Source: Alviniconcha marisindica
Taxonomy: Eukaryota; Mollusca; Gastropoda; Provannidae
Assembly (NCBI GenBank): GCA_018857735.1
Contig: JABMCL010000767.1
Span: 742,501-806,500 of the forward strand
DNA: 64,000 nucleotides
Direction: 5' to 3'
Part shown: in pieces, positions 33,481-47,000 of the stretch
How positions within the stretch are numbered: position 1 is the stretch's first letter
Layout of the letters: the number at the start of each line of letters is the position of its first letter
Position numbers and translations under genes: made by a program
Notes under the pieces: generated by a model
The model's input: only the letters and a program-made list of their open reading frames with translations
What the model was told of the DNA's origin: nothing
Database searches by the model: none

Positions 33481-33883
33481 TACTCGGGGGTGGGGTGCTG
33501 TGATTTCCACCTTTGCCGTCGTCAATTCACATTTGAAATTCAATCTATCCGGATCAGTTTATCACTACCAGAGAGAGAGAGAGAGAGAGAGAGTAAATAT
33601 ATTTCCGCAAAATGTCATCACGGAACTCTGTAACTAGTGGCTCAAAGTCAAAGCATGTTCCGACTTGACTGAGCTCACCACCTTCAAACTCGGGTTAACT
33701 CAAACTCGATCAAAGAGAAAAGGTTGTGAAGCTTCTGCCAATTCTTAAATTCGATCATATAACCTTCAGGAGTTAACTGTAAGCTACGTTCTTTTTACAA
33801 AGCAATAAATATGACGTCTACGATTGCATAAATCGAACTCCAGTCTTACCAAACAAGTCAGCGGATTTGTTTATGCCGCCGTC

Positions 33884-33920
33884 TATAAAAAGGAGGCGGA
33901 AATGTAAAATGCGCATGCTC
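33884..33920 (+). promoter_or_regulatory. SDHB core promoter candidates: TATA-like box and NRF-1-like site
   Basis: tataaaaagg lies at 33884-33893, 56 bp before the SDHB ATG. tgcgcatgctc at 33910-33920 is one base off the NRF-1 consensus tgcgcatgcgc. NRF-1 controls many nuclear genes for respiratory-chain subunits, so the site fits an SDHB promoter. Both are short motifs and unproven. Confidence 0.5.
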
Positions 33921-33939
33921 GTCGAGTACATAACCCAAG

Positions 33940-34005
33940 ATGGCAGCAAGCAGTTTCGTTACGAAGTTTTTGCCAGCTTCAAAGGCTGTCATTCAGCTTT
34001 TTCAA
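33940..34005 (+). CDS. SDHB: SDHB exon 1, mitochondrial transit peptide
   Basis: The ATG in aagATGGCAGC opens [20 protein letters not shown]. It is rich in Ala, Ser and Lys and lacks acidic residues, as expected for a matrix-targeting sequence. It ends CTTTTTCAA|gtgagt, phase 0, and joins exon 2 to read [10 protein letters not shown], as in other SDHB proteins (human has AQTAAATAPR). The link across an 11.6-kb intron is inferred from position, phase, donor quality and transit-peptide character. Confidence 0.7.
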
Positions 34006-37000
34006 GTGAGTAATCGTATCAACGTTGCACATTTAACCGTACATCCAGTTTTTGAACAGCATTTGCAGTGGTAGTTAAAATGTTCTGTTTTTGTGTAATT
34101 TTTCCTCTCCACAGGGTCACCTTAGAATGAAGCTTTCGAAAACGACCTTGGCCTCAGTTGTCTTCGTCGATCACATAATAGACGCAATGTTAAATAAACT
34201 GGGCAATATTCACACTTGTGCCTGTCATTCCTTTTTCCTTTGTTTGTTTGCTTGTGTGTGTGCGTGTGCGTGTATTTAAATTGTCCTAGGAATTTCCGAC
34301 CGTGCATATTACTTTATTATACAATGTTACTATTATTAGTTTTTAAATTTTTTGTTTCCTCCTTCATGTTACAGTGCTAGTGACCAGTGCATTGCTGTCA
34401 ATAAACTGACCATTATCACAATGGAAGGTTGTCGCTAGGAGTAGGGGAGAGAGAGGGAAAAAGGTGCTGTTGGTCAAGAGCAGTTACTTGCATAATCAAA
34501 GACCTTACTCAGGGGTAGGTCTTGGTAAGGGGCTGGGGCAGGTACTGGTTAGGAGATGAAGACAGGTGGTTCCAGTCTGCGTCTGTTTCAGGTTTCCAGA
34601 GAGATGATTCAAGTGTGGGTCATTGCTTTGGAGAAGAGGTAACTTTGAGCCAGGTGACAACACCCACTGTATGGACATCACTTTGAAGTAAGAGGCTTGT
34701 TCAAAGTGATCTCCATACAGTGGCAAATTTCTTCATTTAGAGGATAATGCTGTGACTTGACTTTCCATGACACTTGCAGATGGATAACTTAATCTGGCTC
34801 TGATGAGGAGTGTAATTAAATAGGTAGGTCCAGCCAAATTTGGAAAAGCAAACAATGCAATCCATTAATAATAATATGTCATATTATAGAGGGTCACAAG
34901 GAAAGTACACAAGCCAAATTTCATTAATTTATCTATAATATTTTTTGAGATATCACCCTTCAAATAGTCACCATTTTAGGCGTTTTATGTGCATTTTACA
35001 AAATGCCATTTTTGTATGGCTCTAGCATAAAAAATTATTGGCCACACATCCACCCAACTTGTTTTGCACAGTGTCTGCACTACATAGACTAAACACAATT
35101 TTTTTCAGTAGTCATCCTTACTCAAATATTGGAGATGCAGAGTGCCAAAAATGGAAAAATCACAATTTGACATTGTCCGATCACCAATCTTTGACAGTAC
35201 CGTGACAAGATCAAACATAACATGGGAATGAAAAGAGGTACAACCATAATTCTGGTATCAACTGATTCAGCGTTAATTAGACAATACAAATTCACAAGTC
35301 TAAAGAAGTGCAAGCTAAATTTTACCTACAGAGGCAAGTTTCCATGAGAAGAAAGGGTGCGAAATATCCCGCAAATCTTTGATGGTAATAGCATTAAAGC
35401 AAATCAAACTGGAATGGAAAGAGATACAGCCATGGTTCTGGTATCTGCAGATTCAGCATTAATCAGAGAAGGAAAATGCACAGCATAAAGAAATTCTGAC
35501 TTGTTTGAATGAGGAAATGAAGTTAAAAACTGCAGTCCAAGTGTGGCCTCGTGGTAGATGTTGGGGCCTGCCTCGCTTTCTAGGACCAATTCTCTCCTGA
35601 AATCATTAAACAAAATGATATAAACAAACAGGTAAAAAAGATTTATTTCAACATAAACAGCACACTAACACTTTATACTCACAAATTAAATACACTTAAT
35701 ACTCACCCATTAAATCATCAAATTCAGAAGTTTAGTTGTAAATAACACTTACTTGACTTTGTGTGAATCATGCAGTAATAACTTGAGAAATAAATAGATC
35801 AGAAAGGTACAAACAAAAGGAAGCAGACAAGAACTAATTTTCAGGTATTTGACTACTCCTACCAGTCTCAGCTACTGAAACAATCCCAGAAGAAAACCCC
35901 AACTAGAGTTGCTCTAGCCATTATTTGACAATACTTAAAAACTAAAAACTTCCCTACCTTAGATAAAAGACCTGGATTATTAAGGAAACTAACCAAAATT
36001 GGAGTCCCACTTCAATGACATTTAAAAATTGACATGCTCAGAACTGTATTTAATGTTGCTCTGTGAGCTCTGTTGCTCTGAGTTATTTTATTTCCCCCAC
36101 CCCCACATTTGATGTGGCTCTTGAAGTGTGTGTGTGTGTGTGTGTGTGCGTGTGTGATTATTTCTTTCATTTTGTTTCCTGTTCAGTCATTCTTATTGAC
36201 TTAGTTACTTCTGTCTTGTTACCATGTCTTGTCAATCATGCTTGTAAAATGTTAAACAAAAACAAAAAAACTTGTCATTATGACTTTAAAAAAAAAACCC
36301 CCCCCCCCCCCCCCACCTTTGTAATTATTATTATTATTATATACTAAGATTGAAAGAATCATGTATCATGTAATTTTGAGCCAGTGTGCCAGGTCTTCCA
36401 TGTGCACAAAAGGTGGAAGAGAAAGAAGATGGGGGAAAAAGAAGAAATTAATTCTTCAGAAGCAAATACAATTCCAAACTCTCAATATAACATTAATTTT
36501 GGCTGGTGGCTCGCTTTTATTTTGTTTTGTCTAGATGAGCAGATCTACTATAAAAAATGTATCGGGTCGTGACTGCATTGTCTGCTAAATCAGAGTTATT
36601 GTCCCTGACAAAAACAAACAAATGTATTTAAAAAAAATAATTTACTAGCTAAATTTCCTTAAATTTTTTTCACTGTTGAGAACATACACCATACATCAGT
36701 TTTTTTGTCAATTCGGATTTATGGGGAAAGAAATTACTACTTTTACAGCAGTTTGCATTTCAGAGGAAATAATGAGGAGATAACTCTGTAATGTTGTTCA
36801 AACTACGACCAGACCACAACGAATTTGCTTCAGTTGCATTCAAAGAGATGTAAACAACACAAAAATACAGTTATGGTTGTGTTGGAAACTCAGTTAGTTA
36901 TCGCTAAAATAAAAAACTTACCATGGTTTCTTTCCAATTCCTCCAGGGTGAGCATCTTTTGCGCCGCTCGCGTAGTCGCGGACTTTTAGCGATCGCGCAA

Positions 37001-40000
37001 CTCGAGCAGACGACAAAATCTACAGGGTCTCCACTTTCCGTTGCACGGTAACTCTTACAAGAACTCGCTTCCGGATCAAACGATACACCATTTTAAAGAG
37101 TGAAAACTTGTCTTTCCAGTGATACCAAATTGAATATGGTGCATTCAAACTTTCTTGGTGTAAATGTACGGTAAAAATGAATGTATTTTTCGACTCAATT
37201 TTTGCTGCGGTCAAAAACAAAGAATTTTATAACGGATAAATCTATGGGAATCCCGCTTTCTAAAAATAGTAACTTTATATGTGTACGTTTTTCTTGTAAA
37301 AGTTTCCAACAGTTTTCTGAACGCAACCGTTTTCCGACCTTGCTCATCTGACTTTCGACGTCAGAACCACGCTCGGTTTCTGGCCGCTTGGTGTGTTCAT
37401 TAAAATTTCTTCCAAACTCACAATACATCATTCACGCACAAAATAATGGCATCAACAGGTCGTAAAAAGATCGTTTTTTGCCTGACAGTTGTTTTTATTG
37501 ACAAACTGCACAAAACAAGGCAGATACGACGAGTTGAAAATTAGCAATATTTGCCTCACGACGACCATGTTACCCAGCGCTAAAGAGAGGCTGGTCCTAC
37601 CTAAATTAAATGCATTGATTCAAAAGAATGACTTCTGAGCCTAGTTCAACTTATTTTTGAGACAAATGATAGACAAGAAACCTGAACATTAACCGTGATC
37701 AAGGCTGTCATGCACGTTTACACCAAACTGAAATGAATACACATGTGCACACCAGGCAAAACAGCACAATGAACAAATCACTGGAAAGGTCATCCTGATG
37801 CAAAGAAACTGACCAAGCTCATTCTTTTCAAATATCAGTGAATGAGAGCAAGAGAGAGAGAGAGAGATTAGCTTGATTTTTGTTGTTTTTGTATGCTTCT
37901 GTCGGGGGTCGCGCTCATTGCTAAATTTTGCTGAAATATTTTTGGGTGCCGTACGCATTTTAGCCACATTGCTGTGTCACTGTACGCAAAATGACAACAT
38001 CGATTAAACACGTTATGCCTCACTGGTGGATGCTGCATCACTCAACACGAGATCTACTTGCAAACTCAGTGTCATGTCATCTCAGCCGTTCAAGTCCAGT
38101 CAGTGAAGGGCGGAATCTGGACAGCAAAATAAATGCATAACTCCCCGTAAGCTACTGTAATATTTGGACTATTAGTCGACGGTGAAACTTTTCCTAAAAT
38201 CTTATCCATGCGCCTTATGGTCGGTAACGACCTGTTTGTGAATAAAATTTGAATACTTTTCAAAAAAAAGAAAACGATTAATTTGAAACCGAATTCTGAC
38301 AAACCTGTATAGATCTGGAAGAAGATTGGTTCCCGTATCAGACTGGCCAGACATTTTGCCGAACTGATCAGTGATATTTTCTGGTCAATTGACGGAGGAC
38401 ACAATCCCAGATATATGGAATTTGGAACCAAGCAGTATGCCTACTTTGTCAGCGTGTAATATCAGAATTTACTCAAAGGTAGAAGACTACGAAATTGAAA
38501 ACAAAACACGCGTTGACACCGAATACACATGAGAGAAAATGGTGGCAGTCTCGACTTCAACTTCATCTCGTTACTAAATCCCACGGTAAACGAGAACTGG
38601 GTTTGCCGACATCGTCTGCTGCAGTTCTTCCTTGAAAATGATGCCGTGTACGATGTTCCGATCTATTCAAACTTTTTCTGTGACCGGCAAATTTACAGAA
38701 CGTTACCACATTTTTGGTGCACGGATAGACCTTCTTTTTACTATTTTTGTCTGCTCACGTTATAGACCATGAGCTACAATCAGGTTACTTCATCATTTTG
38801 GCTTTGTAATGTGCATTAATTCTAGGTTATACTGTATGCATTTTTCGTGCCATTGACGCAAAATACGTAATGTTTCGCGTCGGTTTACGCAAATCTCTAA
38901 AAGGCAGTGCAACCCCTGTTCTGTTCTTTTATTTGTTTGTTTTTGTTTCAAATAAACTCATATTTGAGAAGGACTCAAGGAGTTATACTGATTCTTTCAC
39001 TTTTGTCTGCTTTTCTGCTTATCACATGTTCCCAGAAGTTTGTAGCTCAAATGATTAGCTCGTAGTTCTTTTCACTTCACCATAATAACTTGACTTGATG
39101 CAACCGTTTACCGCAAAGTATCTGTGTGTTTTTCACTTCACCATAATAACTTGACTTGATGCAACCGTTTACCGCAAAGTATCTGTGTGTTTGGAAGTAT
39201 GTACTGAAGTGAAGATTGATTACATCAATAGCAACACTGACCACCAAGTTGCTTACTTAATTGGTTATATTTTCCAGTGTGTGTGTGTGTGTATGTGTGA
39301 ATCTCTCTCTCTCTCTTGAATATTTCCAAACTGAATCTGAAAAAAAGTGATTACAATATGAAGTACCATTACCCATTTCAGTCAGTGACACATGGATGCT
39401 CTGATGCATGTTTATTTACATGACACCAGACACAGGTGTGTAATAATAGTAATAAATACACAGTGCAGCTGGAACCAGTGGCTCCATTGCCAGAAAAAGA
39501 TGGCAGGTGGGCGGCCTTGCTCCCTCCATTGTTCTAGCTCAGTGGTCCCGCCACAGGCAAGATGTGCTGTACCGGTATGATACAGTCTGTCCCGCCACAG
39601 GCAAGATGTGCTGTACCGGTATGATGCAGTCTGTCCCGCCACAGGCAAGATGTGCTGTACCGGTATGATACAGTCTGTCCCGCCACAGGCAAGATGTGCT
39701 GTACCGGTATGATACAGTCTGTCCCACCACAGGCAAGATGTGCTGTACCGGTATGATACAGTCTGTCCCGCCACAGGCAAGATGTGCTGTACCTGTATGA
39801 TAGTTGATACAGTCTGTCCCACCACAGGCAAGATGTGCTGTACCGGTATGATACTAGTCTGTCCCACCACAGGCAAGATGTGCTGTACCCATGTAGATGT
39901 TTACTAGTACGTCTGTCCCACACAGGCAAGATGTGCTGTACCTGTAGTATTGATACTGTCTGTCCCACCACAGGCAAGATGTGCTGTACCGGTATGATAC

Positions 40001-43000
40001 AGTCTGTCCCGCCACAGGCAAGATGTGCTGTACCGGTATGATACAGTCTGTCCCGCCACAGGCAAGATGTGCTGTACCGGTATGATACAGTCTGTCCCAC
40101 CACAGGCAAGATGTGCTGTACCGGATATGATACAGTCTTTCCCACCACAGGCAAGATGTGCTGTACCGGTATGATACAGTCTGTCCCGCCACAGGCAAGA
40201 TGTGCTGTACCCATATAGTATCATACTGTCTGTCCCACCACAGGCAAGATGTGCTGTACCGTATGATATCATACTGTCTGTCCCACCACAGGCAAGATGT
40301 GCTGTACCGGTATGATACAGTCTGTCCCCCACAGGCAAGATGTGCTGTACCGGTATGATACAGTCTGTCCCGCCACAGGCAAGATGTGCTGTACCTGTAT
40401 GATCAGTTATACTGTCTGTCCCACCACAGGCAAGATGTGCTGTACCTGTATATAGTTATACTGTCTGTCCCACCACAGGCAAGATGTGCTGTACCGGTAT
40501 GATACAGTCTGTCCCGCCACAGGCAAGATGTGCTGTACCGGTATGATACAGTCTGTCCCGCCACAGGCAAGATGTGCTGTACCGGTATGATACAGTCTGT
40601 CCCACCACAGGCAAGATGTGCTGTACCCTATGAGTCTATCAAACTAAATTGTTTATGATACTAGTCTTTCCCGCCACAGGCAAGATGTGCTGTACTGGTA
40701 TGATACAGTCTGTCCCCCACAGGCAAGATGTGCTGTACCGGTATGATACAGTCTGTCCCAGCCACAGGCAAGATGTGCTGTACCTGGAATAGTTGCATAC
40801 GTCTTTCCCCCACAGGCAAGATGTGCTGTACCGTATGTTTTTATTCAACGACATGTTTCGTTGTCCCGCCACAGGCAAGATGTGCTGTACCGAATATTGA
40901 TACAGTCTGTTCCCACCACAGGCAAGATGTGCTGTACCTGGTATGATACAGTCTGTCCCACCACAGGCAAGATGTGCTGTACCGGTATGATACAGTCTGT
41001 CCCACCACAGGCAAGATGTGCTGTACCCATGTATATCAGTTATCATACTGTCTGTCCCACCACAGGCAAGATGTGCTGTACCTGTATGATAGTTGATACT
41101 GTCTGTCCCACCACAGGCAAGATGTGCTGTACCCATGGTATGATATCATACTGTCTGTCCCACCACAGGCAAGATGTGCTGTACCCATATATATCGTATA
41201 CTGTCTGTCCCACCACAGGCAAGATGTGCTGTACCCATATATATCATACTGTCTGTCCCACCACAGGCAAGATGTGCTGTACCCATAGTATCATACTGTC
41301 TGTCCCACCACAGGCAAGATGTGCTGTACCCATATATATCATACTGTCTGTCCCACCACAGGCAAGATGTGCTGTACCCTGTATGATAGTTGATACTGTC
41401 TGTCCCACCACAGGCAAGATGTGCTGTACCCATATATATCATACTGTCTGTCCCACCACAGGCAAGATGTGCTGTACCCTGTATGATAGTTGATACTGTC
41501 TGTCCCACCACAGGCAAGATGTGCTGTACCCATATATATTCATACTGTCTGTCCCACCACAGGCAAGATGTGCTGTACCTGTATGATAGTTGATACTGTC
41601 TGTCCCACCACAGGCAAGATGTGCTGTACCCATATATATCATACTGTCTGTCCCACCACAGGCAAGATGTGCTGTACCTCTGTATGATAGTTGATACTGT
41701 CTGTCCCACCACAGGCAAGTGTGCTGTACCCATATATATGTCATACTGTCTGTCCCACCACAGGCAAGATGTGCTGTACCCATATATATCATACTGTCTG
41801 TCCCACCACAGGCAAGATGTGCTGTACCCTATATATCATACTGTCTGTCCCACCACAGGCAAGATGTGCTGTACCACTATATATCATACTGTCTGTCCCT
41901 CCACAGGCAAGATGTGCTGTACCCATATATAGTCATACTGTCTGTCCCACCACAGGCAAGATGTGCTGTACCCATATATATGCATACTGTCTGTCCCACC
42001 ACAGGCAAGATGTGCTGTACCCATATATATCATACTGTCTGTCCCACCACAGGCAAGATGTGCTGTACCCATATATATTCATACTGTCTGTCCCACCACA
42101 GGCAAGCTGTGCCGTACCCATATATATGTCATACTGTCTGTCCCACCACAGGCAAGATGTGATGTACCTGTATGATAGTTGATACTGTCTGTCCCACCAC
42201 AGGCAAGATGTGTTGTACCCATATATATATTTATGACCCATTCTCAAAACCTGAACTGGGCTAATGGTCTCATGTTTGCCCATGCTAAAAAGTAAACCTA
42301 CGATTATGCTATGCATCTCGATTTGGTTTTATTGTGTTGTACATTTAATAAACAAATACACATGATAACCATGTGTTTGTTACTGGAGCGAAAGTGCAGT
42401 TTATTTGTGTGAATGAACTGAAATTTGTGTAAGCACTCCACGTGAAAACGTGACGCCAGCACCAATGTTTAAACGAACTTAAAGTGACTCGCCACTACTG
42501 AGTTCTATCAAAAACTAAATTGTTTTAGGGATGAATAATACTTTTATTCTTCATCCTATTAAAAAAAAAGTGGAAACTTTTTATGTGTTATGGAGTACTG
42601 AATATCGGTGATCAGTCATGATGCATCCCATCATCGGTCAGAATATTTAAAAAAAAGCTCGACTCGGCTCATAAATGATTAAATTGATGTAACAAGTCCA
42701 TCAACGCGGGTGTCTTTACAGCTGGAATAGTCTGCATCGTTTATTTCAACTGTTTTGTGGTTTATTTAGCTTTACTCTCCATGTTTTTATTTCAACGACA
42801 GTGTCTTGTTGTGCCAACGCGCCCAACCAAATTTGAAACCTAAACGAACTATTGAATACAGCGATATGTTCCTATCCTAGTTTTGTAGTACCAGGTGACC
42901 TGGAAATAGCTTTGTTTTGATGTATAAAATGGCGAAAACCAGGCATGGTTAGTGATTTACTTTTCTTGTCATCGACAAATCACATCCAAACATTATGTCA

Positions 43001-44018
43001 CGTCCAATCACATTTACAGCACTTTTACACAAGTTTCACACTATTTAGTGACAAAATCATGGCTAATTTCCATGTATGGAATGATCGATGTGGCAACAAT
43101 GTAGTCTATGTAGAAGGCAGATAGTTTCGGTTGCACACTGTTCAAATTTGAAGATGAGTTCAGAGTGACAAAAAGCAAATTCCTGTCATAATCACGACCG
43201 AGCACATGGTCAACTTTACCAAATTAGGACTGAGATTTCATCATAATGCTTCTTTAATTAAAAATGCTTATTGTAATTGTGAAACACCAATCTTGTTTCA
43301 GCTTTTCAAACAGAATTTGGCGACTTTGTTTTAGAAATGGAAAAAAGAAAAGAAAAAGACAAAAAAGAAAAGAAAAAGAACAATAATAGATGTATAATAG
43401 TAATACTGTAATAGTTTTTAGCACCCTGCTATATCTGTCATGCTTGTATGATACTGCAGTGTCAAAGTTTTGACTGCATCAAAGTAGAAATGAAACAAAT
43501 GTAAAAAATGTATCACATAATTCATTAATAGCCTGTTACGACATTTTTGATTGGACATGATGGTGACAAAATCTCTATTATTTTTTCTCTTTTTTGTTTT
43601 TGTTTTTTTGGTTGTTATACTGCATATGAAATAAACAGTATTTGTACAATGTATAAGCTGTGTGTTAATTACTGTCAATATTTTGTTTAATGTAAAGCAC
43701 AAATAATTAAAGGACTTTTGTTGGACGTAACTGATGACATGACATTTTCATTCAAAATCAATGGAAAAAAAATCATTTTTATAAGTCTTTTTTGAGCTGG
43801 TGACAGCAACACACATCTTTCAGTTAATGTATATTTTTTAACAACATATGCTGATTATGTTAATACTTTGTTTGACTACTTTTCATGTCATCAGTCACAT
43901 CCAATCAAGGTAGGCAGTTTCAATAAAATTGCATTCAACATCAACAATTGGCCCAGACTATCTTCTAGCTCTTATATTTAGAAAATATAAAAGTTAGACA
44001 ACCCACTAATACTAAGAT

Positions 44019-44094
<76 letters not shown>

Positions 44095-47000
44095 CTATTG
44101 ATTTATTCCCTCTTGTGTCATACTTCACAGATGACGTTTTGAGAATGGGTCATTATATATATGATAGTTGATCCTGTCTGTCCTACCACAGGCAAGATGT
44201 GCTGTACCCATATATATCATACTGTCTGTCCCACCACAGGAAAGATGTGCTGTACCCATATATATCATACTGTCTGTCCCACCACAGGCAAGATGTGCTG
44301 TACCCATATATATCATACTGTCCCACCACAGGCAAGATGTGCTGTACCCATATATATCATAATGTCTGTCCCACCACAGGCAAGATGTGCTGTACCCATA
44401 TATCATACTGTCTGTCCCACCACAGGCAAGATGTGCTGTACCCATATATCATACTGTCTGTCCCACCACAGGCAAGATGTGCTGTACCCATATATCATAC
44501 TGTCTGTCCCACCACCGGCAAGATGTGCTGTACCCATATATCATCAACTGTCTGTCCCACCACAGGCAAGATGTGCTGTACCCATATATATCATACTGTC
44601 TGTCCCACCACAGGCAAGATGTGCTGTACCCATATATATCATAATGTCTGTCCCACCACAGGCAAGATGTGCTGTACCCATATATATCGTACTGTCTGTC
44701 CCACCACAGGCAGGATGTGCTGTACCCATATATATCATAATGTCTGTCCCACCACAGGCAAGATGTGCTGTACCCATATATCATACTGTCTGTCCCACCA
44801 CAGGCAAGATGTGCTGTACCCATATATATATATTTAACATCAATTTATATATATATATATATATATATCATACTGTTGTCCACCACAGGCAAGATGTGCT
44901 GTACCCATATATATATCATACTGTTGTCCCACCACAGGCAAGATGTGCTGTACCCAAATAATAATATTGTAAGTCAAGTTTATATTATTATATCTGTCTG
45001 TCCCACCACAGGCAAGATGTGCTGTACCCAAAATATCTATCATACTGTCTGTCCCACCACAGGCAAGATGTGCTGTACCCATATATCTATCTATCATACT
45101 GTCTGTCCCACCACAGGCAAGATGTGCTGTACCCATATATCTATCATACTGTCTGTCCCACCACAGGCAAGATGTGCTGTACCCATATATCTATCATACT
45201 GTCTGTCCCACCACAGGCAAGATGTGCTGTACCCATATATCTATCATACTGTCTGTCCCACCACAGGCAAGATGTGCTGTACCCAATATATCTTCATACT
45301 GTCTGTCCCACCACAGGCAAGATGTGCTGTACCCATATATATCTATCATACTGTCTGTCCCACCACAGGCAAGATGTGCTGTACCCATATATATCTATCA
45401 TACTGTCTGTCCCACCACAGGCAAGATGTGCTGTACCCATATATCTATCTATCATACTGTCTGTCCCACCACAGGCAAGATGTGCTGTACCCATTTATAT
45501 ATCTGTCATACTGTCTGTCCCACCACAGGCAAGATGTGCTGTACCCATATATATATCTATCATACTGTCTGTCCCACCACAGGCAAGATGTGCTGTACCC
45601 ATATATATATATCTATCATACTGTCTGTCCCACCACAGGCAAGATGTGCTCAGACTGCAGCAGCAGCAGCTGCTCCCCAGGCTGCCCCAAGGATGAAGAA
45701 GATTGAGATCTACAGATGGGTGAGTAATGGCAAAGATATGGGGAGCAAACAGGGAGTTGCTGAAACATTTTTGTTAGTTGAATCTTTTTCTATTACATTT
45801 GCTGTAAAGTGCAATGCTACTGGCATTGTGGCATGACTAGCAGTAGCATGTAAAGGGATGTGGTGGTGGTGGCTGGGAGGGTGGGGGGGGGGGGGCACAG
45901 TGGCATGACAGGCAGGTGAAAGGGATGTGGTGGTCGTGGCTGGGGGTAGGGGGTGGGCACAGTGGCATGACAGACATGAGAAAGGATGTCAGTGGAGGGG
46001 TGGAGGGTGAAGGGCACAGTGGCATGACAGGTGAAAGGGATGTGGTGGGGAGGCACAGTGGCTGACAGGTGAATAGGGATGTGGTGGGGAGGCACAGTGG
46101 CACTAAACAGACCTGCTGCTACAAGTGGTGATGCCATAGTAAATGACTGAGTGTATTCTGGCCATAGTGAATGAGAGAGGGTGCATGTCTTGTTATTAGT
46201 TAAGGCTGATGATCTAAAATCAGCTGGGTATGCCTTGCGTCTTGTCTGACCAGTTGACAGGAGACACATTTTCTCAAATTTCAGCAGAGAATATTTAATA
46301 TGTGTGTGCGTTTTGAAGATATGCTTATTTAAAGTACATGTGTTCTTTTGTTATGCAGGGGTATACTTTGGCGGCAGGCTTAGGTCATTGTCCATTGACT
46401 GATTACTTATTGCAGGAGGCGGACAGAATGTCCCATTCACTTTTCAATGCGGTCAACATGTATGTAACGTTTTACCGTGGACTGACACTCCAAGCAGAAG
46501 CTAATGGCAGTCTCTGTCTCCACTGTGTCTCAGACTCCAAACTAGGGTTGGACCATGTACATGCTTTTCAACTTGGTCAATACAACAAAGACTGTCATCG
46601 CCTGTGGTACTGAGCAAGACTGAGAAAAGAAGTACACTGTGATTGGTCATTGGTCCATTCAGCAAGGTGTCTGAAAAAAGCATTATTCTTATTGGCTAAG
46701 GAAACAAAAATGGCTTACTGGTTGATATGTAGCCTCAAATGGGTGCGCATTTTTGTCCAAATAACTGCCAAGACAAAACATTTGTCTGGCAATATTGTTA
46801 AATGGGCTTTCAAGGAGGCGGATTGTTTCTGGAGTCAAGGATCAGAGTCAGATCACTGACTGCACTTGAAATACAGTGGTATGGGAAATTATACAGGATG
46901 CACACAGGATACAGGATGCAGACAAAACGATGTATGAAGCTGGATACAGAATGCAGACAAAACGATGTATGAAGCTGGATACAGGATGCAGACAGAATGA

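Larger units (their letters stand above)
32267..33939. promoter_or_regulatory. Shared intergenic region between PPP1R35 and SDHB
   Basis: The two genes point away from each other across about 1.67 kb. The region holds two copies of a dispersed repeat (about 32655-32960 and 33150-33480), a long TG tract at 33086-33134 and a GA tract at 33571-33592. The promoter-like part is at the SDHB end. Whether one promoter drives both genes is not shown by the sequence. Confidence 0.5.
34006..45638 (+). other. SDHB intron 1 (11.6 kb)
   Basis: It contains an open, GC-poor left half with dispersed repeats, a CpG-rich spot near 36950-37080, a 61-bp duplication at 39065-39190, and then the large 48-bp arrays (39540-42225 and 44160-45638) split by a 1.9-kb inverted-repeat element. 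TG, C-run and TA microsatellites lie at 36127-36155, 36298-36314 and 44024-44093. I see no further SDHB exon. Confidence 0.65.

Noticed and set aside
34116..34279. Second exon after SDHB exon 1 reading [16 protein letters not shown]
   Set aside because: It follows a ctccacag and is in phase, but the sequence is not SDHB-like and ends in low-complexity [14 protein letters not shown]. Exon 2 at 45639 matches the SDHB family directly.
39534..45836. Many ORFs of 100-313 codons on both strands with LPVVGQT or [10 protein letters not shown] repeats
   Set aside because: They are translations of the 48-bp array, whose period is a multiple of three and lacks stops. No start context, splice logic or known domain supports them.
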